Part shown: positions 1 through 6,956 of the stretch, piece after piece
How the letters are laid out: every line of letters begins with the position of its first letter
Numbering within the stretch: the first letter of the stretch is position 1
Notes under the pieces: model-generated
Seen by the model: only the letters and a program-made list of their open reading frames with translations
Told to the model about the DNA's origin: nothing
Database searches by the model: none
Position numbers and translations under genes: made by a program
Assembly (NCBI GenBank): GCA_028822575.1
Contig: JAPKDN010000089.1
Location: 1-9,094, forward strand
Direction: 5' to 3'
Length of the DNA stretch: 9,094 nt
Origin: Alphaproteobacteria bacterium
GTDB lineage: Bacteria > Pseudomonadota > Alphaproteobacteria > Thalassobaculales > Thalassobaculaceae

Positions 1-1
1 G

Positions 2-1099
2 TCCGCGCTTACGCCGGCGCCGGTCGCTGATTATTTACAAGCGTATCTTAGGGACGACGAGACCAAGGGCGGCTATGAAACCGCCGCCACCCGCTGCGGC
101 GAGCTTGAAAATTTCTACAACGCCGCCGCTAGATTGCTGGGTGCGGCGCCGGACGAAATCGCCTTTGTCGAAAACGCAACCCGGGCGTGGGACATGGTGT
201 TCTATGCCTTGCCGTTAGCCGAGGGTGACCGCATCCTGACCACGGTTTCCGAATATGGCAGCAACCTAATCGCCTATCTGCATCGGGCCCGGCAATGTGG
301 CGCCGAGATCGTGGTCATTCCCGACGATAATCACGGCCAGATCGACACCAAGGCGCTGGAGCAAGCCACCGACGGGCGCACAAAATTGATCTCCATTAGC
401 CACATTCCCACCGGCGGTGGTCTGGTCAATCCAGCGGCTGAGGTTGGACGTATCGCAAGGGCACACGGGGTGCCTTACCTGCTGGATGCGTGTCAGTCCG
501 CCGGACAGGTCCCGTTGAACGTGGAGACACTGGGCTGTGATTTCCTGTCTGCGACCGGGCGGAAATACTTGCGCGGGCCACGAGGGACCGGCTTGCTTTA
601 TGTCCGCCGGGATTGGATCAAACGGCTTGAACCGCCCCTACTGGATCAATTCTCCGCCGAACTGATCGATGGCGAGACCTATGTGGTTCGAGACGACGCT
701 CGGCGATTCGAGAACTGGGAGCGTTATTTCGCCGGTCAGGCGGCGCTCGGGGTGGCCATCGATTACGCTATGGAATGGGGCTTGGAGGCGATTTGGGAAC
801 GAGTGCGGCATCTTTCCAGCACCCTGCGTCGCGCGCTTTGGGAAATACCGGACGTCGAGGTAACCGACGAAGGGGCTGTTCAATGCGGTATCGTCACGTT
901 CAACCACGCGCGCTTTAGTGCTGGGGAGATCAAGGAGGCCCTGGCGGGCGCCGGGTTCAACACATCGGTTTCAAGTGGATCGGGCATGCGGCTTAGCTAC
1001 CTTGCCCGTGGGCTTGATGCCTTGGTCCGGTCCAGCGTGCACTACTACAACACTGAAGAAGAGATCGAGCGCTTCGTTGCCAGGGTCCGGGAGCTGTAA
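2..1099 (+). CDS. Class V PLP-dependent aminotransferase / cysteine desulfurase-like enzyme, 5' partial
   Basis: The frame is open from the left edge (base 2) to TAA at 1097-1099, giving 365 residues. The first visible residues, SALTPAPV, match the usual N-terminal region of this fold, so probably only about 15-25 residues are missing. An internal TTG at 134 is not the start, because conserved sequence continues upstream of it. The PLP site is clear: DACQSAGQ holds the Asp (visible residue 162) that pairs with the pyridine nitrogen, and SATGRKYLRGP holds the Schiff-base Lys (residue 188, codon 563-565). The C-terminal RLSYLAR and SVHYYNTEEEIERFV segments are typical of class V enzymes close to cysteine desulfurases and isopenicillin N epimerase-like proteins. 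The family covers desulfuration, transamination, lyase and epimerase reactions, so the substrate cannot be assigned. It should be cytosolic; no signal peptide is visible. The acyl-CoA synthetase follows 107 bases later and may be cotranscribed. Confidence 0.9.
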   Translation, partial: SALTPAPVADYLQAYLRDDETKGGYETAATRCGELENFYNAAARLLGAAPDEIAFVENATRAWDMVFYALPLAEGDRILTTVSEYGSNLIAYLHRARQCGAEIVVIPDDNHGQIDTKALEQATDGRTKLISISHIPTGGGLVNPAAEVGRIARAHGVPYLLDACQSAGQVPLNVETLGCDFLSATGRKYLRGPRGTGLLYVRRDWIKRLEPPLLDQFSAELIDGETYVVRDDARRFENWERYFAGQAALGVAIDYAMEWGLEAIWERVRHLSSTLRRALWEIPDVEVTDEGAVQCGIVTFNHARFSAGEIKEALAGAGFNTSVSSGSGMRLSYLARGLDALVRSSVHYYNTEEEIERFVARVREL

Positions 1100-1145
1100 C
1101 CCGCGGTTGTGAATTTGTTTGGGGCGAGTGTCTTGAGTTTCGCAA

Positions 1146-1174
1146 CAATGCGTCGTCTGATACCCACCGCATTG
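1146..1174. repeat. 7-bp perfect inverted repeat between aminotransferase and CoA ligase
   Basis: CAATGCG (1146-1152) and CGCATTG (1168-1174) are perfect inverted arms around a 15-base loop, about 30 bases upstream of the ligase start. There is no T-run after the right arm, so it does not look like an intrinsic terminator. It could be an operator, an mRNA hairpin in the intergenic leader, or chance. Confidence 0.35.
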
Positions 1175-1193
1175 CAGAGATTGATCGAGACAT

Positions 1194-1198
1194 GGGAG
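1194..1198 (+). promoter_or_regulatory. Ribosome binding site deciding the CoA ligase start
   Basis: GGGAG lies 8 bases before ATG 1207. The alternative in-frame ATG at 1192 overlaps this motif and has no purine-rich stretch at a proper distance upstream. The start at 1207 is therefore preferred, which removes five residues from the longest open frame. Confidence 0.65.
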
Positions 1199-1206
1199 AA
1201 TCAGAG

Positions 1207-2850
1207 ATGAACGCCACCACCCCCAGCTTTGACTACGCGGCAGCGCGTCGCGATTTCAAACTCGAGATACCCGATAATTTCAATTTCGCCTTCGACGTGG
1301 TGGCTAAGCGAGGTCGTGAGGCCGATAAAACGGCGCTGATCGCCATCGACAAGACCGGTGAGCATGTGATCAAGCACAGCTATTCGGATCTGGAGCAGAA
1401 TTCTAATCGTTTTGCCCATGTCTTGATGGGGCTGGGCGCGGCGAAGGGCGATTTTGCCTTCGTTATGGTCCCGCGGCTGGCGGCTTGGTATCACGTGCTT
1501 TTAGGATGCATGAAAACCGGTGTGGTGGCGATGCCGGGGACAAATTTACTCACCGCCAAGGATATCGAATATCGGGTCAACCGCTCCAACGCCAAGTTGG
1601 CGATCGTCACCTCGGAGCACGTGGAGAAGGTCGAAGCTGTCAAGCACAAGTGCCCGACGCTTGAGCATCTAATCGTGGTAGATGGCCAGCCGCCCCAGGG
1701 GTGGGTTTCGATGGAAGAAGCCTGTGCCGCCGCGCCGGATAGCCTGGACCGTGCTTCCGTGCCGGCAAATTTGGCTACCGATCCGATGTTGATCTATTTT
1801 ACGTCTGGCACCACGTCGATGCCAAAAATGGTCGAGCGTGATCATGGCTACGGCCTGGCGCACAAGATCACCCAGCAATACTGGATGACCTTGGCCGAGG
1901 ACGACGTTCACTGGACCTTGACCGATACCGGTTGGGCCAAAGCCGCCTGGGGACTGGTCTTCCCGCCACTCCTCGCTGGCTCCACGATCATGTTATACGA
2001 TGGTGAGGGATTTAACGCGCATCAGCATCTGAAGATTATAGAGGACCATAAGGTCACGACTTTCTGCGCGCCGCCAACGATCTACCGTCTTTTCGCCCAG
2101 ATGGATGTGTCGGGCTATGATCTCACCTCACTGCGCCATTGCCTTGGCGCTGGAGAGCCGCTCAATCCCGAGGCCATGCGCTCTTGGAAGGCCGCGACTG
2201 GTTGTGACATCTATGATGGATATGGCCAAACCGAGACCGTGAATATCGTTGCGAATTACCCGGGAATGGAGATCAGGGCCGGATCCATGGGGCGTCCGGT
2301 GCCCGGAATTGATGTTTGTATTATCGATGATGATGGCAATGTGGTCGATGACGGCGTCGTTGGCGATATCGCCGTTCGTATCACCGATCCATATCCCCTG
2401 GGTTTGTTTCCCGGTTACTTCCGGGACCCGGAGGGCACCGCGCAATCGTTCCGTAACGGCTGGTATTACACGGGTGATACCGCGACCCGGGACGCCGATG
2501 GTTATATCTGGTTCGTTGGCAGGTCCGACGACATAATTTCATCGGCTGGGTATCGGATCAGCCCGTTCGAAGTGGAAAGCGCCTTGATCGAGCATCCGGC
2601 CATTCAAGAATCCGCCGTGGTTGGGAAATTCGATGACATTCGAGGCGAGATCGTGAAAGCCTATGTGATTCTGGCACCCGGGTATGAGGGGTCGGATGAA
2701 CTGACAGTCGAGATCCAGAATTTCGTCAAAAACATCACGGCGCCATATAAATACCCGCGCGAGATCGAATTTCGCGACGCGCTGCCGAAAACCATTTCCG
2801 GCAAGATCCGCCGTGTCGAATTACGGGCCGAGGCGAAAGCGGAGCAATAG
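1207..2850 (+). CDS. Acyl-CoA synthetase, medium-chain (ACSM/MACS) type, AMP-forming
   Basis: This 547-residue enzyme of the ANL superfamily activates a carboxylic acid with ATP to an acyl-adenylate and transfers it to CoA. All core motifs are present in order: the ATP-binding loop YFTSGTTSMPK (197-207), DGYGQTET (337-344), GWYYTGD with the ATP-ribose Asp at 424, GRSDDIISSAGYRI (Arg 439, hinge region), and the C-terminal PKTISGKIRR with the catalytic Lys at 533. WTLTDTGWAKAAWG and GAGEPLNPEAM closely resemble ACSM-type medium-chain/benzoate CoA ligases rather than acetyl-CoA synthetase or long-chain FadD. Length is normal for the family and no signal peptide or membrane segment is seen, so it should be cytosolic. 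The exact acid is unknown; medium-chain, branched or aromatic acids are all possible. The upstream aminotransferase is co-directional at 107 bases; downstream lies a convergent gene. No convincing terminator hairpin was found in 2851-2990. Confidence 0.93.
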   Translation: MNATTPSFDYAAARRDFKLEIPDNFNFAFDVVAKRGREADKTALIAIDKTGEHVIKHSYSDLEQNSNRFAHVLMGLGAAKGDFAFVMVPRLAAWYHVLLGCMKTGVVAMPGTNLLTAKDIEYRVNRSNAKLAIVTSEHVEKVEAVKHKCPTLEHLIVVDGQPPQGWVSMEEACAAAPDSLDRASVPANLATDPMLIYFTSGTTSMPKMVERDHGYGLAHKITQQYWMTLAEDDVHWTLTDTGWAKAAWGLVFPPLLAGSTIMLYDGEGFNAHQHLKIIEDHKVTTFCAPPTIYRLFAQMDVSGYDLTSLRHCLGAGEPLNPEAMRSWKAATGCDIYDGYGQTETVNIVANYPGMEIRAGSMGRPVPGIDVCIIDDDGNVVDDGVVGDIAVRITDPYPLGLFPGYFRDPEGTAQSFRNGWYYTGDTATRDADGYIWFVGRSDDIISSAGYRISPFEVESALIEHPAIQESAVVGKFDDIRGEIVKAYVILAPGYEGSDELTVEIQNFVKNITAPYKYPREIEFRDALPKTISGKIRRVELRAEAKAEQ

Positions 2851-2990
2851 CGCATTGACCAGTTGATCGGGTTTGGCGCCAGACTGCTTGCCTAAACGGC
2901 TTAACTTTTCATTGAAATGACGATCGGCGGCCCGAGGACCACCGATGTTTCGCCATGCCGAACAACTTCGCATGAGGGGGAGATGGGGGG

Positions 2991-3614
2991 CTAGGCTGCC
3001 CGTCGTGGCGATATGAACCAGGAACTGACGAGGTTGCTGTTGACTGGACGAACGATTTGCACCGTTGGCTTCGTCCGAGGGGCCTTGTCGGCCGCCGCCT
3101 TGTGGGTCGTGGTCGGGGTCGCGACGCGGCCAGTCCGAATGTCACGCGCCAGGAAGTCGATGTCGTGCCGGATCATGCCGATGTCATTGAGCTGAGCGTC
3201 GGTCAGACGATGCAGTGCGGACTGGGTAAGGCGCGCGTTATTCCATTTGACGACCGTATTGGTCAGCCCTAAGAAACCACGAGTGATGAAGTTGGATTTG
3301 GAGGCGACGAGATACTCGTTGATTGCGGCGCGCTCTAGACCTATGTCCCGCAGCAGATGATTGTTGAGACCGACTAGGGCATGGCGCTTGGTGCGCGTCC
3401 GGTTCCATTTGGCGATCTTGCCGGCAACGGACTTGACGCCGTTGGCGATCATTGTGGCGATGTAAACGTTCCGTTCAGCGCGGCTGGTGGCAACTATCCG
3501 CAGAACATCAAGCTCGCTCAAGAATTCACCCGTGGCCACTGACGTGTTAGCGGGTGAAGCGGAAGCGCCGGTGAGAGCAAAGCTGTCGGTGTCGATGGAA
3601 TGAATTTTGTTCAT
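2991..3614 (-). CDS. Tandem DUF1127 (YjiS-like) domain protein
   Basis: The gene encodes 207 residues from ATG at 3614-3612. The open frame extends 23 codons further upstream (ATG at 3683), but GGAGG lies 8 bases before the inner ATG and the outer stretch has no domain character. Two DUF1127-like units are seen without gaps between them: residues about 69-101 (from KWNRTRTKRHAL, with LLRDIGLERAAI) and about 123-155 (from KWNNARLTQSAL, with QLNDIGMIRHDI). They are offset by exactly 54 residues. The signature L-x-D-I-G-hydrophobic-x-R is present in both. DUF1127 proteins are usually small (about 50-100 residues), so this one is long, with a Ser/Thr/Ala-rich N-terminus and a basic, Thr/Ala/Pro-rich tail. 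In other alphaproteobacteria, small DUF1127 proteins have been linked to stress responses, phosphate or carbon metabolism and RNA binding; I do not assign a role here. There is no transmembrane segment. It converges on the CoA ligase and diverges from the peptidase gene. Confidence 0.8.
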   Translation of the reverse strand: MNKIHSIDTDSFALTGASASPANTSVATGEFLSELDVLRIVATSRAERNVYIATMIANGVKSVAGKIAKWNRTRTKRHALVGLNNHLLRDIGLERAAINEYLVASKSNFITRGFLGLTNTVVKWNNARLTQSALHRLTDAQLNDIGMIRHDIDFLARDIRTGRVATPTTTHKAAADKAPRTKPTVQIVRPVNSNLVSSWFISPRRAA

Positions 3615-3618
3615 GTCG

Positions 3619-3634
3619 GGCCCCTCCAAGGGCC
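3619..3634 (-). promoter_or_regulatory. GC hairpin enclosing the Shine-Dalgarno of the DUF1127 gene
   Basis: Read on the - strand, GGCCC-TTGGAG-GGGCC forms a perfect 5-bp GC stem with a 6-base loop, ending 4 bases before the ATG at 3614. The Shine-Dalgarno GGAGGGG lies partly in the loop and partly in the 3' arm. If folded, the stem would limit ribosome access, so it is a candidate translational control element. The fold is visible; regulation is inference. Confidence 0.4.
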
Positions 3635-4073
3635 TTTCGCTGTGTCCCCCACCTCGTTTCTGGCGGGGATTGTTTGAAGGCATTTTGGGTCGCTTTCGAT
3701 CCTTTAGATATGGACCTTTTATTTAAGTTTAGTAGTGATCGTATTGCACGTCAGCAATGCATCCCGTGCATGGCCCAATGTTCGTGCTCATAAAATAAAA
3801 TAAATGTTCACATGATGAAGTGTCGGCGTCACATGGTGTGCACCGATTTTCTAAGAGTATTTTCAGAATCGATCGACGTCGGCTAGGTTGCGTGGCCACC
3901 TTCATCGAAGAAGGGATAAGAAATAGTCCAGTTGGTGGTCTTCTAGAAGTGTTCCAATCGTGGGGCAGGGTTGCATTGCGTGCATGGGTGATTTCGAGCG
4001 AGGCGGTCTTGTCGACGTGGGCGTGATCGTCCTATCGTCACAAGGCGTGGCACGGTCGCCCGCAAGATATATC

Positions 4074-4079
4074 GGAGGG
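4074..4079 (+). promoter_or_regulatory. Ribosome binding site for the GTG start of the aminopeptidase gene
   Basis: GGAGGG lies 7 bases before GTG 4087, which is ideal spacing. It supports the GTG as the true start and therefore supports the N-terminal extension of the peptidase being translated. Confidence 0.75.
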
Positions 4080-4086
4080 ACTAAAA

Positions 4087-6123
4087 GTGGACCACTCAAC
4101 GGCCATAGGTGAGCAAAGCGTTGAAGTGATCAGCCGATTATCCGATGTCGGCGTCGCGATTGAACCCGAGGCCTTGTTGGCTTTGATCGACGGGGTTAAT
4201 GCCTCTCCGACGGAGGTGGAGGACGATGCTTGGATCGCGATGGTCGGCGACAATATAGGGGCGGATGCGCGCAAGGCCCTCGGGGGCCTGCGACGGGCTC
4301 GTCTCGAAGAGTGGCGCGCGACGGTCGATGACGCGATCCGGGATGCCACCACGAAGTTATCGAGCCTACGTGCCCGGTTGGTCGATCTTGATGTGGATGG
4401 GGTGATTCTGCCGCGCGCGGATGAGCACCAGGGCGAGTACCTACAGCCACGCGCCGAGCGACTTGCGTGGCTGACTGGGTTTACCGGTTCGGCGGGCGTG
4501 GTGATTGTATTGGCGGACAAGGCGGTGGTTTTTACCGATGGTCGTTACACACTGGCGATCAAGGAACAGGTCGACACGACGCTCTATGAAACCCGGCATG
4601 TCATCCATGAGCCACCGGCGAAATGGATCGAGGACAACCTTGGAGACGGAGGCAGGCTTGGTTATGATCCTTGGCTGCATACCGTGGATGGTGTGGAACG
4701 GTTGCGCAGTGCCGCCGAAGCGGTGGGTGGTAGCCTGGTCCCGCTGGACGAAAATCCGATTGACGCGGTCTGGGAAACCCAACCTCCGGCACCGATCACG
4801 CCAGTGGTTCCACATGGGGCCGAATATGCCGGCCGGTCGATAGCCGACAAACGAATCAGCACGGCCGAGGTGATCGCCGGTGATGGTGACGATGCCGTTG
4901 TGATCTCCTCGCCGGAATCAATCGCTTGGCTGTTGAATATTAGGGGTGGGGACGTGCCTCGGACGCCATTGCCGCTTTCCTTCGCGATCCTTAATCGCAA
5001 GGCTGCGGTGGATTTGTACATCGATGAACGCAAGCTCACCCGTGAAACGCGTGATCATCTTGGAAACGCGGTCACGGTGCGTCCGCGTGAGGCTTTGGGA
5101 CCGGCGATCGATATCTTGGTCGCGGACGGGGTTGTCCTTAGGGTTGATCCGGCCTCTAGCCCGTCTTGGATTGCTCGGCGTATAGAAGCGGCCGGCGGGA
5201 CTGTATCTCGCGGTGAAGACCCCGTTGTATTGCCGCGCGCGATGAAGAACCCGATCGAACTTTCCGGCACCCGGGCGGCGCACATCCGAGACGGCGTTGC
5301 GATGACGCGCTTTCTTCACTGGTTCGCGGCCGAGGCCCCGGGCGGAAAAGTGGATGAGATTATGGCGGCCAATCGATTGCGGGCTTTTCGGACCGAGGGG
5401 GCGCATTTCAAGGACCTTAGTTTCGATACCATTTCTGGTTCCGGACCCAATGGCGCGATCGTGCATTACCGGGTGACCGAGGAGAGTAACCGCGTGATCC
5501 AGTGTGGTGACCTGTATCTGGTCGACTCTGGAGCACAGTATTTGGATGGTACAACTGACATCACTCGGACAATCGCCGTGGGCGACCCGGGAGACGAGGC
5601 ACGCGATCGATTTACACGGGTGCTCAAGGGCCACATCGCACTCGCCACGGCGCGCTTTCCGGTGGGCGCCACCGGCGCGCAATTGGACCCGCTTGCCCGT
5701 TCGCCGCTTTGGCGAGCTGGTTTGGATTTTGACCATGGCACCGGTCATGGTGTCGGCTCTTATCTCGGTGTCCATGAAGGGCCCCAGCGGATCTCCAAGG
5801 CCGCCGGACCCGTGGCATTGCAACCCGGCATGATTATCTCAAACGAGCCTGGTTACTATAAGGAAGGCGCCTATGGCATTCGGTTGGAAAACCTGGTGGT
5901 GGTCCAGGAGGAGGAAATTGCTGGCGGTGACCGAGAGATGTTGAGTTTCGAGACCATCACCTTGGCGCCCTTCGACAGAAGCATGATCGAGCTCTCGTTG
6001 CTTGATGGCGAGGAAATCTGTTGGCTTGACGGTTATCATCGCTGGGTGCGAGGAACACTGACCCCGTTGCTGGAGCCGGACGTCGCCGCGTGGCTGACCA
6101 AGGCCACCGCCAATATCGGTTGA
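4087..6123 (+). CDS. Xaa-Pro aminopeptidase (aminopeptidase P, M24B), three-domain type with N-terminal extension
   Basis: This 678-residue cytosolic metallopeptidase removes an N-terminal residue preceding proline. The architecture is two creatinase-type N-terminal domains (first about 90-230, with LPRADEHQGEY and RLAWLTGFTGSAG; second about 245-390), the pita-bread M24 catalytic domain (about 395-615), and a C-terminal tail (about 620-678, with the LDGYHRWV region) as in XPNPEP1-like enzymes. All five dinuclear metal ligands are present: Asp480, Asp491, His554, Glu587 and Glu601. His563 in VHEGP is the usual proton-shuttle histidine. GTG start with a strong GGAGGG. The family is commonly about 600 residues. 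Here about 85 residues precede the first domain; they look helical and acidic and have no signal peptide. The crotonase gene follows after 40 bases, so this is probably the first gene of a three-gene transcript. It may be a housekeeping gene sharing a promoter rather than a pathway member. Confidence 0.93.
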   Translation: MDHSTAIGEQSVEVISRLSDVGVAIEPEALLALIDGVNASPTEVEDDAWIAMVGDNIGADARKALGGLRRARLEEWRATVDDAIRDATTKLSSLRARLVDLDVDGVILPRADEHQGEYLQPRAERLAWLTGFTGSAGVVIVLADKAVVFTDGRYTLAIKEQVDTTLYETRHVIHEPPAKWIEDNLGDGGRLGYDPWLHTVDGVERLRSAAEAVGGSLVPLDENPIDAVWETQPPAPITPVVPHGAEYAGRSIADKRISTAEVIAGDGDDAVVISSPESIAWLLNIRGGDVPRTPLPLSFAILNRKAAVDLYIDERKLTRETRDHLGNAVTVRPREALGPAIDILVADGVVLRVDPASSPSWIARRIEAAGGTVSRGEDPVVLPRAMKNPIELSGTRAAHIRDGVAMTRFLHWFAAEAPGGKVDEIMAANRLRAFRTEGAHFKDLSFDTISGSGPNGAIVHYRVTEESNRVIQCGDLYLVDSGAQYLDGTTDITRTIAVGDPGDEARDRFTRVLKGHIALATARFPVGATGAQLDPLARSPLWRAGLDFDHGTGHGVGSYLGVHEGPQRISKAAGPVALQPGMIISNEPGYYKEGAYGIRLENLVVVQEEEIAGGDREMLSFETITLAPFDRSMIELSLLDGEEICWLDGYHRWVRGTLTPLLEPDVAAWLTKATANIG

Positions 6124-6163
6124 TTCAGACGGCACCCGCGTAACCCGATGTCTGGGAGGACCC

Positions 6164-6952
6164 ATGGACTACAAGACAATCCTGTACGAGGTCGATAACG
6201 GCCTTGCCAAGATCACTCTCAATCGTCCGGAAGCGGGGAACGCCATCAACCGGGAGCTCGGCCACGAATTCATGGCGGTTTGCATCCGCGCGACAACCGA
6301 TCTTGCGGTGCGTTGTATCTTGGTCAGTGGGGCTGGCAAGAACTATGGTTTTGGCGGAGATTTGAAATTCTTTGCTGGCGAATTAGACACGATCGAAGCG
6401 ACCTTGCTGGAGCTGACAGCTGCGCTGCACCAAGGGATACAGCGTTTGCACCATGGCCGGGCTCCAGTGGTCATTGCGGTGAACGGCGTTGCGGCTGGCG
6501 GCGGTTTCAGCCTGGCGTTGTTCGGCGATATCGTAATCGCGGGTAAATCGTCGAAATTCGTATCGGCTTATACCAATGCGGGCCTGTCACCCGATGGCAG
6601 CTCGTCCTATTATCTACCTCGGGTGGTTGGCCTAAGGCGCGCGCAGGAATTGATGCTGACCAACCGCATGCTGAGCGCCGATGAGGCCCTGGAGTGGGGA
6701 TTGATCACCTCGGTTGTTGACGATGACGCCCTGGCAGAGGAAGCCGAGAAACTGGGGCGCAAGTTCGCCGCGGGTCCGACGAACGCCTATGCCGGGGTGA
6801 AAAGACTGCTCTCCCAGACTTTCGAGCAATCGCTGGAGTTGCAGGTGGATATTGAATCCCGTCACATAGCCGCCAATGCTGCGAGTGCCGATGGCCGCGA
6901 AGGCCTGGATGCCTTCGTCAACAAGCGCAAACCCGACTTCAAGGGAGAGTAG
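6164..6952 (+). CDS. Enoyl-CoA hydratase/isomerase family protein, PaaG-like (probably an isomerase)
   Basis: This 262-residue crotonase-fold enzyme acts on CoA thioesters. The first oxyanion-hole segment is [10 protein letters not shown] (61-70) and the second is [12 protein letters not shown] (108-119). In enoyl-CoA hydratases the two catalytic glutamates lie at GGGxE and in the following PE; here those places carry Ser116 and a Tyr/Thr pair (136-137), so both are absent. Asp144 in LSPDGSS instead matches the acidic residue of PaaG-type isomerases, as do NAGLSPD and LPRVVG. An isomerase acting on an unsaturated or epoxidised acyl-CoA is thus more likely than a hydratase; the substrate is unknown. 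The C-terminus, [16 protein letters not shown], is typical. GGGAGGA at 6154-6160 lies only 3 bases from the ATG, a tight spacing. The gene is 40 bases downstream of the peptidase and 4 bases upstream of the dehalogenase, so it is almost certainly in the same transcript as the latter. Confidence 0.9.
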   Translation: MDYKTILYEVDNGLAKITLNRPEAGNAINRELGHEFMAVCIRATTDLAVRCILVSGAGKNYGFGGDLKFFAGELDTIEATLLELTAALHQGIQRLHHGRAPVVIAVNGVAAGGGFSLALFGDIVIAGKSSKFVSAYTNAGLSPDGSSSYYLPRVVGLRRAQELMLTNRMLSADEALEWGLITSVVDDDALAEEAEKLGRKFAAGPTNAYAGVKRLLSQTFEQSLELQVDIESRHIAANAASADGREGLDAFVNKRKPDFKGE

Positions 6953-6956
6953 CGCC

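Larger units (their letters stand above)
3615..4086. other. Divergent intergenic region between the DUF1127 gene and the aminopeptidase gene
   Basis: These 472 bases hold no gene I can support. Short open frames exist on both strands (about 65-68 codons around 3820-4099), but they lack ribosome binding sites and recognisable sequence. The left-middle part, about 3712-3812, is markedly AT-rich, including the A-rich run at 3791-3804. It also holds overlapping short inverted repeats: ATTGC/GCAAT at 3743-3747 and 3754-3758 with a 6-base spacer, and GCACG/CGTGC bracketing the same site. A leftward promoter for the DUF1127 gene probably lies here, but no -35/-10 pair is good enough to name. A 10-base palindrome, CTTCTAGAAG, sits at 3940-3949; one of this length is expected by chance in a window this size. 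Confidence 0.5.

Noticed and set aside
2945..2965. Possible terminator hairpin between the convergent ligase and DUF1127 genes (TTCG/CGAA arms)
   Set aside because: The stem is only 4 bp and no T-run follows on either strand.
3614..3683. Longer start (ATG 3683) for the DUF1127 protein
   Set aside because: The inner ATG has a GGAGG at 8 bases and the extra 23 residues read like a translated leader.
3940..3949. 10-base palindrome CTTCTAGAAG
   Set aside because: Several palindromes of this length are expected by chance in 9 kb, and it has no partner copy or nearby promoter.
3820..4026. Open frame of 68 codons on the + strand in the intergenic region
   Set aside because: GTG start without a ribosome binding site, no recognisable sequence, and an overlapping frame of similar length on the other strand; likely chance.
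3902..4099. Open frame of 65 codons on the - strand overlapping the aminopeptidase start
   Set aside because: It overlaps the well-supported ribosome binding site and start of the peptidase and has no family features.
4918..5823. 301-codon open frame on the - strand inside the aminopeptidase gene
   Set aside because: It is long, but it is antisense to the conserved M24 domain and shows no domain-like sequence; such shadows are common in GC-rich genes.
6876..6956. Upstream ATG extending the dehalogenase by 27 residues
   Set aside because: It overlaps the end of the crotonase, and the added residues do not resemble the family; GTG 6957 gives LinB-like length and residue numbering.
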